From assembly GCF_002008165.1 (NCBI RefSeq), contig NZ_MRDM01000032.1, positions 1 through 64,000 of the forward strand: 64,000 nt of DNA, given 5' to 3'. Of this stretch, positions 14,620 through 22,886 are shown in pieces (the stretch's first letter is position 1; every line of letters begins with the position of its first letter). The notes under the pieces are model-generated. The model made no database searches and was not told where the DNA came from. It saw nothing but the letters and a program-made list of their open reading frames with translations. The position numbers were made by a program, and so were the translations under genes. The stretch comes from Rhizobium laguerreae. GTDB taxonomy: Bacteria > Pseudomonadota > Alphaproteobacteria > Rhizobiales > Rhizobiaceae.

Positions 14620-14949
14620 TTAGCCCGCCTGTAATCGGGGCGGCGGATCGATTGAACGGACCAGCAGGAGCGGCCTGTCGACGGGCTCCGTCCGTTCATG
14701 CCTCCCCGGTTCGAAGCGCGGAGCCGCGACCTTGGCAAGTTCCGCAAGGATCGGACAGCAGTGCATCGCCGAACAGCACCCGGCCTGCGTGCCGCAGGCA
14801 TGCCCCGCATGGCGATCACGCTCCCCCACGACGGCACAGTGCTGGCTTTGCAGGGTGCTCGGCGCCGCGGCCATGCCGAAAGAACTCGCCGCCACCAGGA
14901 GAGCGACGAGCAAAAGCTGAGCGTACCGGAAGATGCTTCCAAGTCTCAT
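14620..14949 (-). CDS. Small secreted Cys/His-containing protein of the copper block
   Basis: This 109-residue protein of unknown function has an N-terminal hydrophobic export segment (YAQLLLVALLVAASSFGMAAA). A short Cys/His cluster follows (QHCAVVGERDRHAGHACG, CCSAMHCC), plausibly metal-binding. It is the first gene of the minus-strand arm, with GGAAGGGA before its start. The 151 bases between it and the cytochrome b561 gene must carry divergent promoters. I considered a CueR-type dyad at the ACCTTCC near 15003, but the spacing does not fit. Similar small exported proteins sit first in other copper operons, but I cannot assign a family. Confidence 0.65.
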   Translation of the reverse strand: MRLGSIFRYAQLLLVALLVAASSFGMAAAPSTLQSQHCAVVGERDRHAGHACGTQAGCCSAMHCCPILAELAKVAAPRFEPGRHERTEPVDRPLLLVRSIDPPPRLQAG

Positions 14950-15100
14950 TCGGCTGGGTTCCCTTCCGGCGCCGAACTGGGCGCCAGCAGAAATGTTCCA
15001 ATGGAAGGTTGATCTGTAGCACTTATTTCTTTTAGCAACGGCCGATGAGGAAGCATTAACCGTCGCGGGCTAGTCTGCGCCTCTCGCTCGGAAAAATTCG

Positions 15101-15604
15101 ATGAAACCTGGCTATTCGCTGGCCCAGATAGGACTTCACTGGCTGATCGCCCTCTTGGTGCCGGTCCAGTATCTGACGGGCGGCAGCATCGAGAGAACCC
15201 ATCACGCCGTCCACATGGGCATGACTCCGGCGTACTGGGACGTCGTCCAGCACCATCTCCACAACTACGCGGGTATGGCGATTGGCCTGCTGATGGGCCT
15301 GCGGTTGGTTCTTCGTCTTCTTCAGCCCTCCGAAACCAGCGCACCCAGCTCATGGAGTGAGCGAGCAGCCGCGGCGCTTCACCACGCCTTCTACGCCGCG
15401 ATCATTGGACAGGCCTGCATGGGCCTCGTCGCGAGCTACTTCTGGTTCGGGATTGCGCCATACCACGTCGTCGGATCGAGGATAATCCTGGCGATGGTGG
15501 CGCTGCATCTCACGGCGGCGATTTGGCACACGATCGTCGCTCGTGACGAGACGGTCGACCGGATGGTGTTCCCGCGCCGGAAGCGGTCAGCCGAGGATCT
15601 GTAA
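15101..15604 (+). CDS. Cytochrome b561-family membrane protein
   Basis: This 167-residue integral membrane protein begins at the first helix (YSLAQIGLHWLIALLVPVQY) and has four hydrophobic segments with the paired histidines (LHWL, HHLHNYAG, LHHAFYAAI, ALHLTAAIWH) expected to hold two b hemes. Family members pass electrons from the quinone pool to periplasmic partners. Here it could supply electrons to, or accept them from, the cytochrome c' or copper proteins of the same block; that is inference. It is the first gene of the plus-strand arm, divergent from the small secreted protein at 14620-14949. Confidence 0.85.
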   Translation: MKPGYSLAQIGLHWLIALLVPVQYLTGGSIERTHHAVHMGMTPAYWDVVQHHLHNYAGMAIGLLMGLRLVLRLLQPSETSAPSSWSERAAAALHHAFYAAIIGQACMGLVASYFWFGIAPYHVVGSRIILAMVALHLTAAIWHTIVARDETVDRMVFPRRKRSAEDL

Positions 15605-15766
15605 CGTGGCGAACAGCAGCACGACGTAGCGGCCGGTGTTGGCTGAGAATCCAGGATCTGAACGGCAAGCGGTTCCGTGCCACATAAAGGACGCGAACAT
15701 CGACGACAGATGAAGTCGCAATTGAAATCGAGCTGCATTGCGTGTAGTTCGAGGAGCATGGGCAAG

Positions 15767-16171
15767 ATGTACCGAATCGCAATGAGCAGGCTGCTCGTGA
15801 TGATGCGGCTGGTGATCATCGTATCACTGGCGGGGTACTCGCTGTCGAACGCCAGCGCCGCCATGCATGGCTCCTCCTTCCCCGAGGCGGCAGCGGTACT
15901 GTCCGAGTCCGATGCAATGCAGCATCATGATGGCCATGACATGACGCAGATGACTGTCCATGACCACTCCCAGGGCGACGTCAGTGATGACGCCGATGGC
16001 GTATCGAAGCCTGTCAAGCAAGAATGCTGCAAGGATTTCTGTGGCGGGCTCGGCATCATTTGTGAAGGCCAGGATGTCGACGGACCCGTCGTAACCTCGA
16101 TCCGGCAGTTCATCGACGACCGGACGACCCTTGGCGAGCTGCCGCCCCTCCACCGTCCCCCGAATATCTGA
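15767..16171 (+). CDS. Exported His/Met/Cys-rich protein, probable copper-binding accessory
   Basis: The protein is 134 residues from MYRIAMS. A hydrophobic export segment (LLVMMRLVIIVSLAGYSLSNASAA) is followed by a His/Met-rich stretch (MQHHDGHDMTQMTVHDHSQ) and a CCKDFCGGLGIIC cluster. The composition suggests a periplasmic copper ligand; I do not recognise a named family. GAGGAG lies 10 bases before the chosen ATG; an ATG three codons earlier (15758) is only one base from it and is less likely. The 162 bases before it show no gene. A short ACCCG/CGGGT hairpin at 16182-16197 follows the stop. Confidence 0.65.
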   Translation: MYRIAMSRLLVMMRLVIIVSLAGYSLSNASAAMHGSSFPEAAAVLSESDAMQHHDGHDMTQMTVHDHSQGDVSDDADGVSKPVKQECCKDFCGGLGIICEGQDVDGPVVTSIRQFIDDRTTLGELPPLHRPPNI

Positions 16172-16265
16172 ATAGAGACCTACCCGTTTGATCGGGTCTA
16201 GTCGGACGCTTGCCTGCTTCCGGGCGAGCGCGCCGTAAGGCTATCTCCTATTCGGAAATTTCATA

Positions 16266-16493
16266 ATGAAACCCTCGCTTTTCGTGGTGGGGCTGCCGCT
16301 TGTCGTCGGCGGCTGCGCATCCACACTTCCTCCCGACGTGGTGGCGTTTCCCACCGCTGTCGACCAGCCGTCCGCACCTCCGGCGGCATACAGGTCGCCG
16401 ATCGCAGGCTACGTCGCCCGGCAGCCGGTCGATCCCAAGCCCTGGCGCAGACAGAACGATCTGCAGTCTCCCATGAATGGAGACGACTCATGA
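16266..16493 (+). CDS. Small lipoprotein preceding the outer-membrane factor
   Basis: This 75-residue protein has a lipoprotein signal (KPSLFVVGLPLVVGGC, lipidated Cys at 17) followed by a Pro-rich, probably disordered body. It has no recognised domain. Its stop overlaps the start of the TolC-like gene (ATGA), implying translational coupling and a role in the same envelope complex. Small lipoproteins of this kind are often found beside outer-membrane factors in copper loci. Confidence 0.7.
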   Translation: MKPSLFVVGLPLVVGGCASTLPPDVVAFPTAVDQPSAPPAAYRSPIAGYVARQPVDPKPWRRQNDLQSPMNGDDS

Positions 16494-17956
16494 TCGGCAC
16501 CAGAAAACTGATCTTGGCGCTGGCATTTCCGCTCGCTTTGAGCGGCTGTGTCACAGGCGCCGAGTATTCCCGCAAAGAGGCGGGCTTCACCTCCGTTGCC
16601 AACAAAACCGCCACCGTCACGGCGAAAGAGACCGTCTGGATCCAGAACCAGAACCAGGCTCGATCGGCGGCAGCTCAAGTCAAAAGCCTGCTTCCTCGAA
16701 CGAAGCCTCTCGACGTCGAGACGGCCGTCCAGATCGCGCTGCTCAACAACAAGGGACTGCAGGCCGCCTACGCCGATCTCGGCGACAGCGCGGCCGACGC
16801 CTGGCAAACGACGATGTTCCTCAACCCGTCTGTCTCCATCGGCACTACCGGCATGGGCGCGCCGGGCCTGGAGGCGTTCAAGACGATCGAAGGAATGATT
16901 GCGACGAACATCCTGGCGCTCGCCACGAAGAACAGGGACATGGCGATCGCCGACACCCGCTTCCGGCAGGCGCAATTGACCGCGGCGGTGAAGACACTTC
17001 AGGTCGCCGCCGACACGCGGCGCGCCTGGATCGGCGCGGTGGCGTCATGGGAGACCGTCGGGCAGCTCCAGCGTGCCCAGGCGACCGCCGACGCAGCCTC
17101 GGAACTCGCGGAGAAGCTTGGCGAGACCGGCGCTATGACCAAGGGCGCTCAAGCCCGTGAGCATGTCTTCGTCGCCGAACTCGCCGGAGAAACGGCGAAG
17201 GCCCGCCTCTCCGCCCGTCTTGCCAAGGAGGAGCTGACGCGGCTGATGGGCCTCTGGGGCACCGACCTGGACTATCAGGTTCCCGACGGTCTGCCGCCGC
17301 TGCCCAAGTCCGTCATCAGACGCGATACCATCGAGGCCGAGGCTCTCAGGAACCGCATCGATCTGCAGATCGCCAAGCTCGACCTTGAGGCCACGGCCAA
17401 GTCCTACGGCCTCACCGAGGCGACGCGCTATGTGACCGACCTCGACATCCTGACCGGTTTCGAAACGGAACGCGAAATCGAGGACGACGAGAAGAAAACG
17501 CGAACCACTGCGCAAGTCGAGCTTGAGTTCGCCATCCCGATCTTCGACACCGGCAAGGCGCGGATGCGCAAGTCTGAACTGGCCTACATGCGGGCGGCGA
17601 ACCTGCTGGCGGAGAAAGCCGTCAACGTCCGCTCAGAAGCACGCTCCGCCTACGAGGCTTACCGCTCGAACTACGACATCGCGCGGCACTACCGCAACAG
17701 CGTCGTGCCGCTGCGCACCAAGGTCGAGGAGGAATCCCTGCTGACCTACAACGGCATGATCTCGAACACCTTCGAGCTGCTGACAGACACCCGCGACAAG
17801 ATCAACTCCATCCTGCTCTCCGTCAACGCGAAGCGAGATTTCTGGCTGGCCGAAGCCGATCTGGCGCCTGCGATCTACGGCGGCGGCGCGACGAAGGCGT
17901 CGGCAGAGACCGAGGTCGCCACTGCTTCCGAAAGCAGCGCTGGCGGCGGTCATTGA
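16490..17956 (+). CDS. TolC-like outer-membrane efflux/copper-resistance lipoprotein
   Basis: This 488-residue outer-membrane factor begins with a lipoprotein signal (LILALAFPLALSGC, Cys20), followed by the long alpha-helical hairpins of the TolC family (KPLDVETAVQIALLNNKGLQ; RDTIEAEALRNRIDLQIAKL; LEFAIPIFDTGKARMRKSEL). Such trimers form the exit duct of tripartite pumps. No inner-membrane pump or periplasmic adaptor gene is present in the block, so it may dock with a pump encoded elsewhere or have a pump-independent role. It is followed after 15 bases by the multicopper oxidase gene. Confidence 0.85.
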   Translation: MIGTRKLILALAFPLALSGCVTGAEYSRKEAGFTSVANKTATVTAKETVWIQNQNQARSAAAQVKSLLPRTKPLDVETAVQIALLNNKGLQAAYADLGDSAADAWQTTMFLNPSVSIGTTGMGAPGLEAFKTIEGMIATNILALATKNRDMAIADTRFRQAQLTAAVKTLQVAADTRRAWIGAVASWETVGQLQRAQATADAASELAEKLGETGAMTKGAQAREHVFVAELAGETAKARLSARLAKEELTRLMGLWGTDLDYQVPDGLPPLPKSVIRRDTIEAEALRNRIDLQIAKLDLEATAKSYGLTEATRYVTDLDILTGFETEREIEDDEKKTRTTAQVELEFAIPIFDTGKARMRKSELAYMRAANLLAEKAVNVRSEARSAYEAYRSNYDIARHYRNSVVPLRTKVEEESLLTYNGMISNTFELLTDTRDKINSILLSVNAKRDFWLAEADLAPAIYGGGATKASAETEVATASESSAGGGH

Positions 17957-17971
17957 GAAAGGAACATCGCT

Positions 17972-19318
17972 ATGTTCAATAGAAGACAGATCATTGGAGC
18001 CAGCGCCGCTCTGCTTTCGACGGCCGCCTGGACAAAGACGTCGGCAATGGGCTTGCCGGACGCACCGACAATGGAATCGGCGGATATGCAGCCGCCGCTC
18101 CAACCAACATCGGGACCAGATTACCAGCCAGTGGTTACGCTGAATGGCTGGACCCTGCCCCATCGGATGAACAACGGCGTCAAGGAGTTCCACCTCGTCG
18201 CCGAACCCGTCGAACGCGAGATGGCCGACGGCATGACCGCCTATCTGTGGGGCTACAACGGCCAATCTCCGGGGCCAACCATCGAGGCCGTCGAAGGAGA
18301 TCGCGTCCGCATCTTCGTCACCAACAAGCTGCCGGAGCACACGACGATCCACTGGCACGGCATGATCTTGCCATCGGGCATGGACGGCGTCGGCGGCCTG
18401 ACGCAGCCGCATATTCCAGTCGGCAAGACCTACGTCTACGAGTTCGACCTCGTGAAATCCGGCACCTTCATGTATCACCCGCATTCCGACGAGATGGTGC
18501 AGATGGCCATGGGCATGATGGGTTTCTTCGTGATCCATCCGAAAGATCCCAAGTTCATGCGCGTCGACCGAGACTTCGTCTTCCTGCTCAACGCTTACGA
18601 CATCGACCCCGGCTCCTACGTGCCGCGGATCATGGAGATGACCGACTTCAACATGTGGTGCTGGAACAGCCGCGTGTTCCCGGACATCAGCCCTCTGGTC
18701 GTGTCGAAGAACGACAGGGTGCGCGTCCGCGTCGGCAACCTGACGATGACCAACCATCCGATCCACATGCATGGCTACGATTTCGAGGTGACCTGTACCG
18801 ACGGTGGCTGGGTGCGGCCGGAAGCGCGGTGGCCGGAGGTGAGCATCGACATCCCCGTCGGCGCGATGCGCGCCTATGAGTTCGACGCCAAGTATCTCGG
18901 CGACTGGGCGATCCATTGCCACAAATCGCACCACACGATGAACGCCATGGGTCACGACATTCCAACCTTCATCGGTGCGGACAAATCGAAAGTCGCCGAA
19001 AAGATCAGGAAGCTGCAGCCGGAATACATGCCCATGGGCACCAAGGGCATGGCCGACATGGGCGAAATGGAAATGCCTATCCCCGAGAATACCGTTCCGA
19101 TGATGACCGGCTGGGGGCCGCATGGTCCGATCGAAATGGGCGGCATGTTCTCAGTCGTGAAGGTCCGCGAGGGCATCTCGGCAGACGATTACACCGATCC
19201 GGGTTGGTGCGAAAACCCACCCGGGACCCAGGCTTGGGAATGGACTGGCGAATTGCCAGACGCGACCAAGGCCAAAGACGCAAAGACGCAAATTACGCCG
19301 AAGCCGACAAACGGCTGA
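17972..19318 (+). CDS. Multicopper oxidase, copper-resistance (CopA-like) type
   Basis: This 448-residue periplasmic oxidase begins with a Tat-type signal (NRRQIIGASAALL). All four copper motifs are present: HWHG (127-130), HPH (169-171), HPIHMHG (262-268) and HCHKSHHTMNAM (315-326), the last giving the type 1 site with Met326 as axial ligand. Met-rich segments (MVQMAMGMM; MGTKGMADMGEMEMPIP) suggest Cu(I) binding. It presumably oxidises Cu(I) to the less toxic Cu(II) in the periplasm. It sits between the outer-membrane factor and the cupredoxin gene, with AGAAAGGAAC upstream of the start. Confidence 0.9.
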   Translation: MFNRRQIIGASAALLSTAAWTKTSAMGLPDAPTMESADMQPPLQPTSGPDYQPVVTLNGWTLPHRMNNGVKEFHLVAEPVEREMADGMTAYLWGYNGQSPGPTIEAVEGDRVRIFVTNKLPEHTTIHWHGMILPSGMDGVGGLTQPHIPVGKTYVYEFDLVKSGTFMYHPHSDEMVQMAMGMMGFFVIHPKDPKFMRVDRDFVFLLNAYDIDPGSYVPRIMEMTDFNMWCWNSRVFPDISPLVVSKNDRVRVRVGNLTMTNHPIHMHGYDFEVTCTDGGWVRPEARWPEVSIDIPVGAMRAYEFDAKYLGDWAIHCHKSHHTMNAMGHDIPTFIGADKSKVAEKIRKLQPEYMPMGTKGMADMGEMEMPIPENTVPMMTGWGPHGPIEMGGMFSVVKVREGISADDYTDPGWCENPPGTQAWEWTGELPDATKAKDAKTQITPKPTNG

Positions 19319-19348
19319 GGTCCATCTCAACATCGAAAGGAATTACGG

Positions 19349-19828
19349 ATGAAGAATTATCTCATGGCACTGGCGCTCGTCGCCCTCGCGTCTCCAGCGC
19401 TCGCTTCCGGCAATCATGCCGGTGGCCACGGTGAGAAGATGGCTGTCGGAGAACCCGGCGACAAGGCCAAAGCGACACAGACCATCCGCGTCACGATGAA
19501 GGAAACTGACGACGGAAAGATGCTCTTCACCCCCGCGGTCTTCAACGTCCGCAAGGGGCAGACCGTCAAGATCGCGATCAAGAATGCCGGAACCATCGAC
19601 CACGAATTCGTGCTCGATCAGGAAGACAAGATTCTGGAACACAAGAAGGTCATGGAGAAGTTCCCGGAAATGGAACATGCCGACGCCAATTCCATCCGTC
19701 TTCCGGCAGGCCAATCCGGCGAGATCGTCTGGAAATTCACCACCGACGGCGAGTTCAAGTTCGCCTGCCTGATCCCCGGCCACTATGAAGCCGGCATGCA
19801 CGGCGACGTCACCGTTGCCGGGAAATAA
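19349..19828 (+). CDS. Cupredoxin (blue copper protein)
   Basis: This 159-residue secreted protein has a signal peptide (MKNYLMALALVALASPALA), a His-containing linker and a plastocyanin-like domain. The type 1 copper ligands are visible: His in GTIDHEFVLD, and Cys, His and Met in FACLIPGHYEAGMHG. It likely stores or passes copper or electrons to the multicopper oxidase next to it. It starts 30 bases after that gene's stop, behind a GAAAGGAA ribosome site. Confidence 0.88.
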   Translation: MKNYLMALALVALASPALASGNHAGGHGEKMAVGEPGDKAKATQTIRVTMKETDDGKMLFTPAVFNVRKGQTVKIAIKNAGTIDHEFVLDQEDKILEHKKVMEKFPEMEHADANSIRLPAGQSGEIVWKFTTDGEFKFACLIPGHYEAGMHGDVTVAGK

Positions 19829-19850
19829 TCCGCAAAAAGGAGCTACGAAC

Positions 19851-20138
19851 ATGAAAACTGCCATGATCAAAATCAGCGTGGCCGCCCTGCTCTCTGCCGG
19901 TGCGGCTTTCGGTGCGTTCGCCCAGGAATTCACCAAGGGTGTCGTCAACAAGGTCGACGCCAAAGCGAACAAGGTGACCATCAAGCATGAGGACCTGAAG
20001 AGCCTCGACATGCCTGCGATGACGATGGTTTTCCGGGTCGAAGACCCAGCTCTGCTCGAAAGGCTGAAGGAAGGTTCGAAGATCGAATTCGTCGCCGAAC
20101 GGGTGAACGGCAAGCTGACCGTCACCGAAGTAAAATAG
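19851..20138 (+). CDS. CusF-like periplasmic copper-binding protein
   Basis: This 95-residue protein is exported (signal ending AGAAFGAFA) and has the CusF OB-fold core: VNKVDAKANKVTIKHEDLKS and LDMPAMTMVFRVED. His and two Met residues expected to bind Cu(I)/Ag(I) are present, but the tryptophan that caps the metal in E. coli CusF (WPAMTM) is Met here. The start MKTAMIK lies 10 bases after AAAAAGGAG. CusF normally hands copper to a CusCBA pump, which is not in this window, so it may instead serve the multicopper oxidase or cupredoxin. Confidence 0.85.
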   Translation: MKTAMIKISVAALLSAGAAFGAFAQEFTKGVVNKVDAKANKVTIKHEDLKSLDMPAMTMVFRVEDPALLERLKEGSKIEFVAERVNGKLTVTEVK

Positions 20139-20191
20139 TGGGCTCCTGCCGCCCGGTCTCAATCCGGGCGGCAGGACATCAAGGAGTGGAG

Positions 20192-20656
20192 ATGATGTAC
20201 AGGAGAAGCTTCATTACAATGGCGGCATCCGCCATGGCGTTTCTTGGCGGAGGGACACGTGCCGCCACGCCGACGAAGATGACGGTCTACAAGGATCCAA
20301 ACTGCGGCTGCTGTCATGAATGGTCGCAGGCGATGGCGGCAGCAGGATTTTCGCTGGACACTCGCGACACCGACGACCTTTCAGCGATCAAGGCGCAGTT
20401 GGGCGTGCCGGCCGACGTGCAGAGCTGCCACACCGCCGTCATTGAGGAATACTACCTCGAGGGACATGTGCCGCTCGAGGCCGTCCAGCGCCTGTTGCAG
20501 AAGCGGCCGTCGGTCCGGGGGCTGGCCGTGCCGGGCATGCCGTCCGGCTCGTTGGGAATGGGCGACGACCCGCAGGCGTCCTATGACGTGTATGCGATCC
20601 CATCGGGAACCGGCGCGCCATACGTATTCATGGAGGTCCGTCCCCGGAAGGGCTGA
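20192..20656 (+). CDS. DUF411 metal-associated exported protein
   Basis: This 154-residue protein starts with a Tat-like signal (YRRSFITMAASAMAF) and carries the DUF411 core: VYKDPNCGCCHEWSQAM with a CGCC motif, GVPADVQSCHTAVIEEYYLEGHVP and IRGLAVPGMP-like residues. DUF411 proteins recur in copper and silver resistance clusters and probably bind metal through these cysteines; the biochemical role is not settled. AAGGAG lies five bases before the ATG chosen; a further ATG follows directly. It is the last intact gene of the plus-strand copper arm. Confidence 0.85.
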   Translation: MMYRRSFITMAASAMAFLGGGTRAATPTKMTVYKDPNCGCCHEWSQAMAAAGFSLDTRDTDDLSAIKAQLGVPADVQSCHTAVIEEYYLEGHVPLEAVQRLLQKRPSVRGLAVPGMPSGSLGMGDDPQASYDVYAIPSGTGAPYVFMEVRPRKG

Positions 20657-20765
20657 GGTTGCGATCGATCTGGCCAGAACCGGACGACCGATCAGGAAAC
20701 CGGAGCGGAACCACCGTGCGCCAGACTGAGACTGATCGACCGGTTGCCGCCGAACGACGCTGCGT

Positions 20766-20926
20766 GATCGCCATCGGCGAAGGCCAGCCCGCAGGCGAAT
20801 TTCTGCTCGATCGGATGGTGTCGTGCGCTGGTGTTTCACCGAAGTCGAAGCGGATGGCCGCCATATATGTTCGGCAGTCCCACCCCGCGGGAGGTGATGT
20901 CGGCAGCGTCGAACATGGCTGTTTGA
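20766..20926 (+). pseudogene. Decayed 3' end of a redoxin gene; right copy of the direct repeat
   Basis: These 161 bases match the last 160 bases of the redoxin gene at 12396-13076, with about 16 substitutions, one deleted base near 20814 and two inserted bases (the extra AT in CATATATG near 20871). Both indels break the reading frame. The first 170 codons of a redoxin are absent, so this is a remnant, not a gene. Confidence 0.85.
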
Positions 20927-20940
20927 AGCGAATGATCTTT

Positions 20941-20981
20941 AAAGCGCGTCGCATCGAAATTGGATTCATGTGACGCGCTTT
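20941..20981. repeat. Hairpin repeat, 14-bp arms with one mismatch
   Basis: AAAGCGCGTCGCAT (20941-20954) and ATGTGACGCGCTTT (20968-20981) are inverted, with one mismatch. It immediately follows the redoxin remnant. Such GCGCGTC palindromes are common between rhizobial genes; it could be a dispersed repeat or a terminator of the copper arm. Confidence 0.55.
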
Positions 20982-21093
20982 CCATGAGACGAACTACAAG
21001 TTCGTCGCTCGCATCGACTCCTCTTATCTCAAGGAACAAATCTCGCATGGCGATGTTGTCATTTATATAAACATTGAACCATGGGAGGAACTC

Positions 21094-21432
21094 ATGCGGA
21101 AATCTCTTCAGTTCGTACTGGTCGGCTTGGCCGCGATAACCGGGTTGACGATCTCGCCGACGATCGCGGCCGCGCAGGATTTGGAGCTGCGGCTCGGCCC
21201 CGGTGGCGTCGGCGTTTACGACCGGGATCGCGATCGTGATCGATATGGATATGATCGCCGCGGACCGCGAGGCTGCGACCCGTATGATGCTCTCGACATC
21301 GCGCGGAGCGAAGGACTTCGCAGAGCACAGATCGTACGCATGTCTCCACGCAGAATCGTTGTGCAGGGGATGACGCGCCGTGGACCGGAACGAATGACCT
21401 TCGCAAACCAGCGCGGCTGCCCGGAAATCTGA
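21094..21432 (+). CDS. Small secreted protein of unknown function
   Basis: This 112-residue exported protein has a signal peptide (FVLVGLAAITGLTISPTIAAA), an Asp/Arg repeat stretch (DRDRDRDRYGYDRRGPRG) and a conserved-looking C-terminal module (CDPYDALDIARSEGLRRAQI). I have seen similar small periplasmic proteins in rhizobial genomes but know no function. GGGAGG before the ATG is a good ribosome site. It lies outside the repeat-bracketed copper block. A CCTTCGA/TCGAAGG hairpin (21465-21483) follows. Confidence 0.75.
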   Translation: MRKSLQFVLVGLAAITGLTISPTIAAAQDLELRLGPGGVGVYDRDRDRDRYGYDRRGPRGCDPYDALDIARSEGLRRAQIVRMSPRRIVVQGMTRRGPERMTFANQRGCPEI

Positions 21433-21601
21433 CCGCGGCGTGAGCCATGAGGTGGGACGGCCGGCCTTCGAGACCATCGAAGGATTCCAACCGTGCGGCC
21501 TTGTTTTCAAAGCGACGGAACCTTTGGCCCCTCTGGACATTGCTGCCCATGCAGCGCTCTGCTTTGGGTCGCGTGCATTGAGCACCATAGGAGGATTCAT
21601 C

Positions 21602-22135
21602 ATGATGAGCGGTCAATTGAAGGCGCTTCTCGCCGTGCTTGCCGTTGCCGGCTACCAAAATAGAGACAAAATCGGAGAGCTCCTACGGGGCATTCAGAAT
21701 CCTCAGCAGGCCGGCGCGGGAAACCAGCAGCCCGGCGGGCTTGGCGGCCTTCTTGGCGGACTGGCCGGTTCGGGTGGTCTCGGCGGACTTCTCGGCGGGC
21801 TGACGTCCGGAAGCGTCGTCAGCGGCGGTCTGGGCGATCTGCTGAAGACGTTTCAGCAGAATGGTCACGGTGACAAGGCGGAGTCGTGGGTAAAACCCGG
21901 TCCGAATGCGGACATTAATGACGGCCAGCTCGCGGAAGCACTGGGACCGGACGTTCTCAACGAGATCGCGGCCAGTACCGGCCTTTCGCATGAAGAGATT
22001 CTGGGGCGCCTCAAGCGCGACCTTCCCAAAGCGGTGGACGACCTGACACCCGAGGGAAGAGTACCCACCGCCGAAGAGAGCTTTTTGTCTTCTGCAAGTC
22101 AATCGACCACCAGCGGACGACCCGGCACCCTCTAA
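21602..22135 (+). CDS. YidB-like (DUF937) protein
   Basis: This 177-residue protein has a short hydrophobic N-terminus (LKALLAVLAVAGYQNRDKI), a Gly-rich middle (GGLGGLLGGLAGSGGLGGLLG) and a C-terminal domain typical of YidB/DUF937 (SWVKPGPNADINDGQLAEAL; VLNEIAASTGLSHEEILGRL). Function is unknown. The start at 21602 is set by ATAGGAGG eight bases upstream; the frame's opening further left is not supported. The C-terminus nearly abuts the truncated TPR gene on the opposite strand. Confidence 0.8.
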   Translation: MMSGQLKALLAVLAVAGYQNRDKIGELLRGIQNPQQAGAGNQQPGGLGGLLGGLAGSGGLGGLLGGLTSGSVVSGGLGDLLKTFQQNGHGDKAESWVKPGPNADINDGQLAEALGPDVLNEIAASTGLSHEEILGRLKRDLPKAVDDLTPEGRVPTAEESFLSSASQSTTSGRPGTL

Positions 22136-22153
22136 TTTCGTCGCACCAGCGCA

Positions 22154-22878
22154 TCACTCGGGGAGACCGGCCTTGCGGTAGCCGTCGATGAAATGCGCAA
22201 GCGTCCGAGCGTCACGGAACGGTTCGGCCGCCGCCCAGTGGCGGGTTGAAAAATGCGGGTTGGCGACGAGGAACAATTCGACCTCGGCATGCGCCTCGTC
22301 GAGCCGGCCGAGTTGGGCAAGGCTTGCCGCCAGGAAACGGCGTGAGCTCGTGCGATAGGTCTCGTCCCGGCGCAGCGTCTCGATGGCGGCTTCGTACTGG
22401 CCGGCGGCATATTGCGCCTGGCCGAGCGTCAGATAGTACCAGCTTGCCGGGAACGGGTTCAGCCGAAAGGCCTTGGCGATGTGCTCAAGGCCCTCCCCGA
22501 TCCGCCCGGCCAGGACCGCGATGTCGGATAATGCCGCAAAGGTGTCGGCGTCGTTGGGGTCGAGCTCGATCGCCCTGGCGAATTCCGCATCCGCCTCGGC
22601 GAAACTGCGCTCATAGGCAAGCAGGTAAGCCAGGACCCAGCGGCAGCCGGCATCGTTGGGATCGATCGCTACAGCCTTGCGCGCCAGTTGCAGAGCATTC
22701 TTGCGCGTAGGCTCCGTCGGTCCGCCGGAATGCACCTCACCCATCCAGTGGTTTATGGCAAGCCAGCGATAGGGCTCGGCATAATCAGGGTCGAGCGAAA
22801 TCGCGCGTGTCAGCATCAGATGCGCTTCCCGCGCCGTCTGTGGCGTATCATCCATCAGCCTGCGCGCCCGTACGGCAG
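22154..22878 (-). pseudogene. TPR protein, C-terminal fragment (cyclase/TPR-type)
   Basis: About 240 codons encode tetratricopeptide repeats (LTRAISLDPDYAEPYRWLAI; AEFARAIELDPNDADTFAAL; FLAASLAQLGRLDEAHAEVE) and end FIDGYRKAGLPE, a typical C-terminus of bacterial adenylate cyclase/TPR or TPR regulator proteins. The 5' part is missing: beyond about 22880 the frame only reads the antisense of the MarR fragment. There is thus no native start codon, and a promoter is unlikely. The truncation point coincides with that of the MarR gene on the other strand. Confidence 0.75.
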
Positions 22879-22886
22879 CGATCGAT

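Larger units (their letters stand above)
20657..21093. other. Gene-poor right boundary of the copper block
   Basis: These 437 bases hold no intact gene. They contain about 110 bases of unassigned sequence, the decayed redoxin 3' copy (20766-20926), a long hairpin (20941-20981) and a second 7-bp hairpin GACGAAC/GTTCGTC (20988-21006), then the upstream region of the gene at 21094. Confidence 0.7.

Noticed and set aside
14990..15020. Possible CueR-type dyad (ACCTTCC..GGAA) in the divergent copper promoter
   Set aside because: Half-site spacing is three bases rather than the seven expected and the second half is incomplete.
17633..19123. Long minus-strand frame rich in His/Val/Asp over the multicopper oxidase
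   Set aside because: It is a shadow of the Met/His-rich oxidase gene, and no domain is recognisable.
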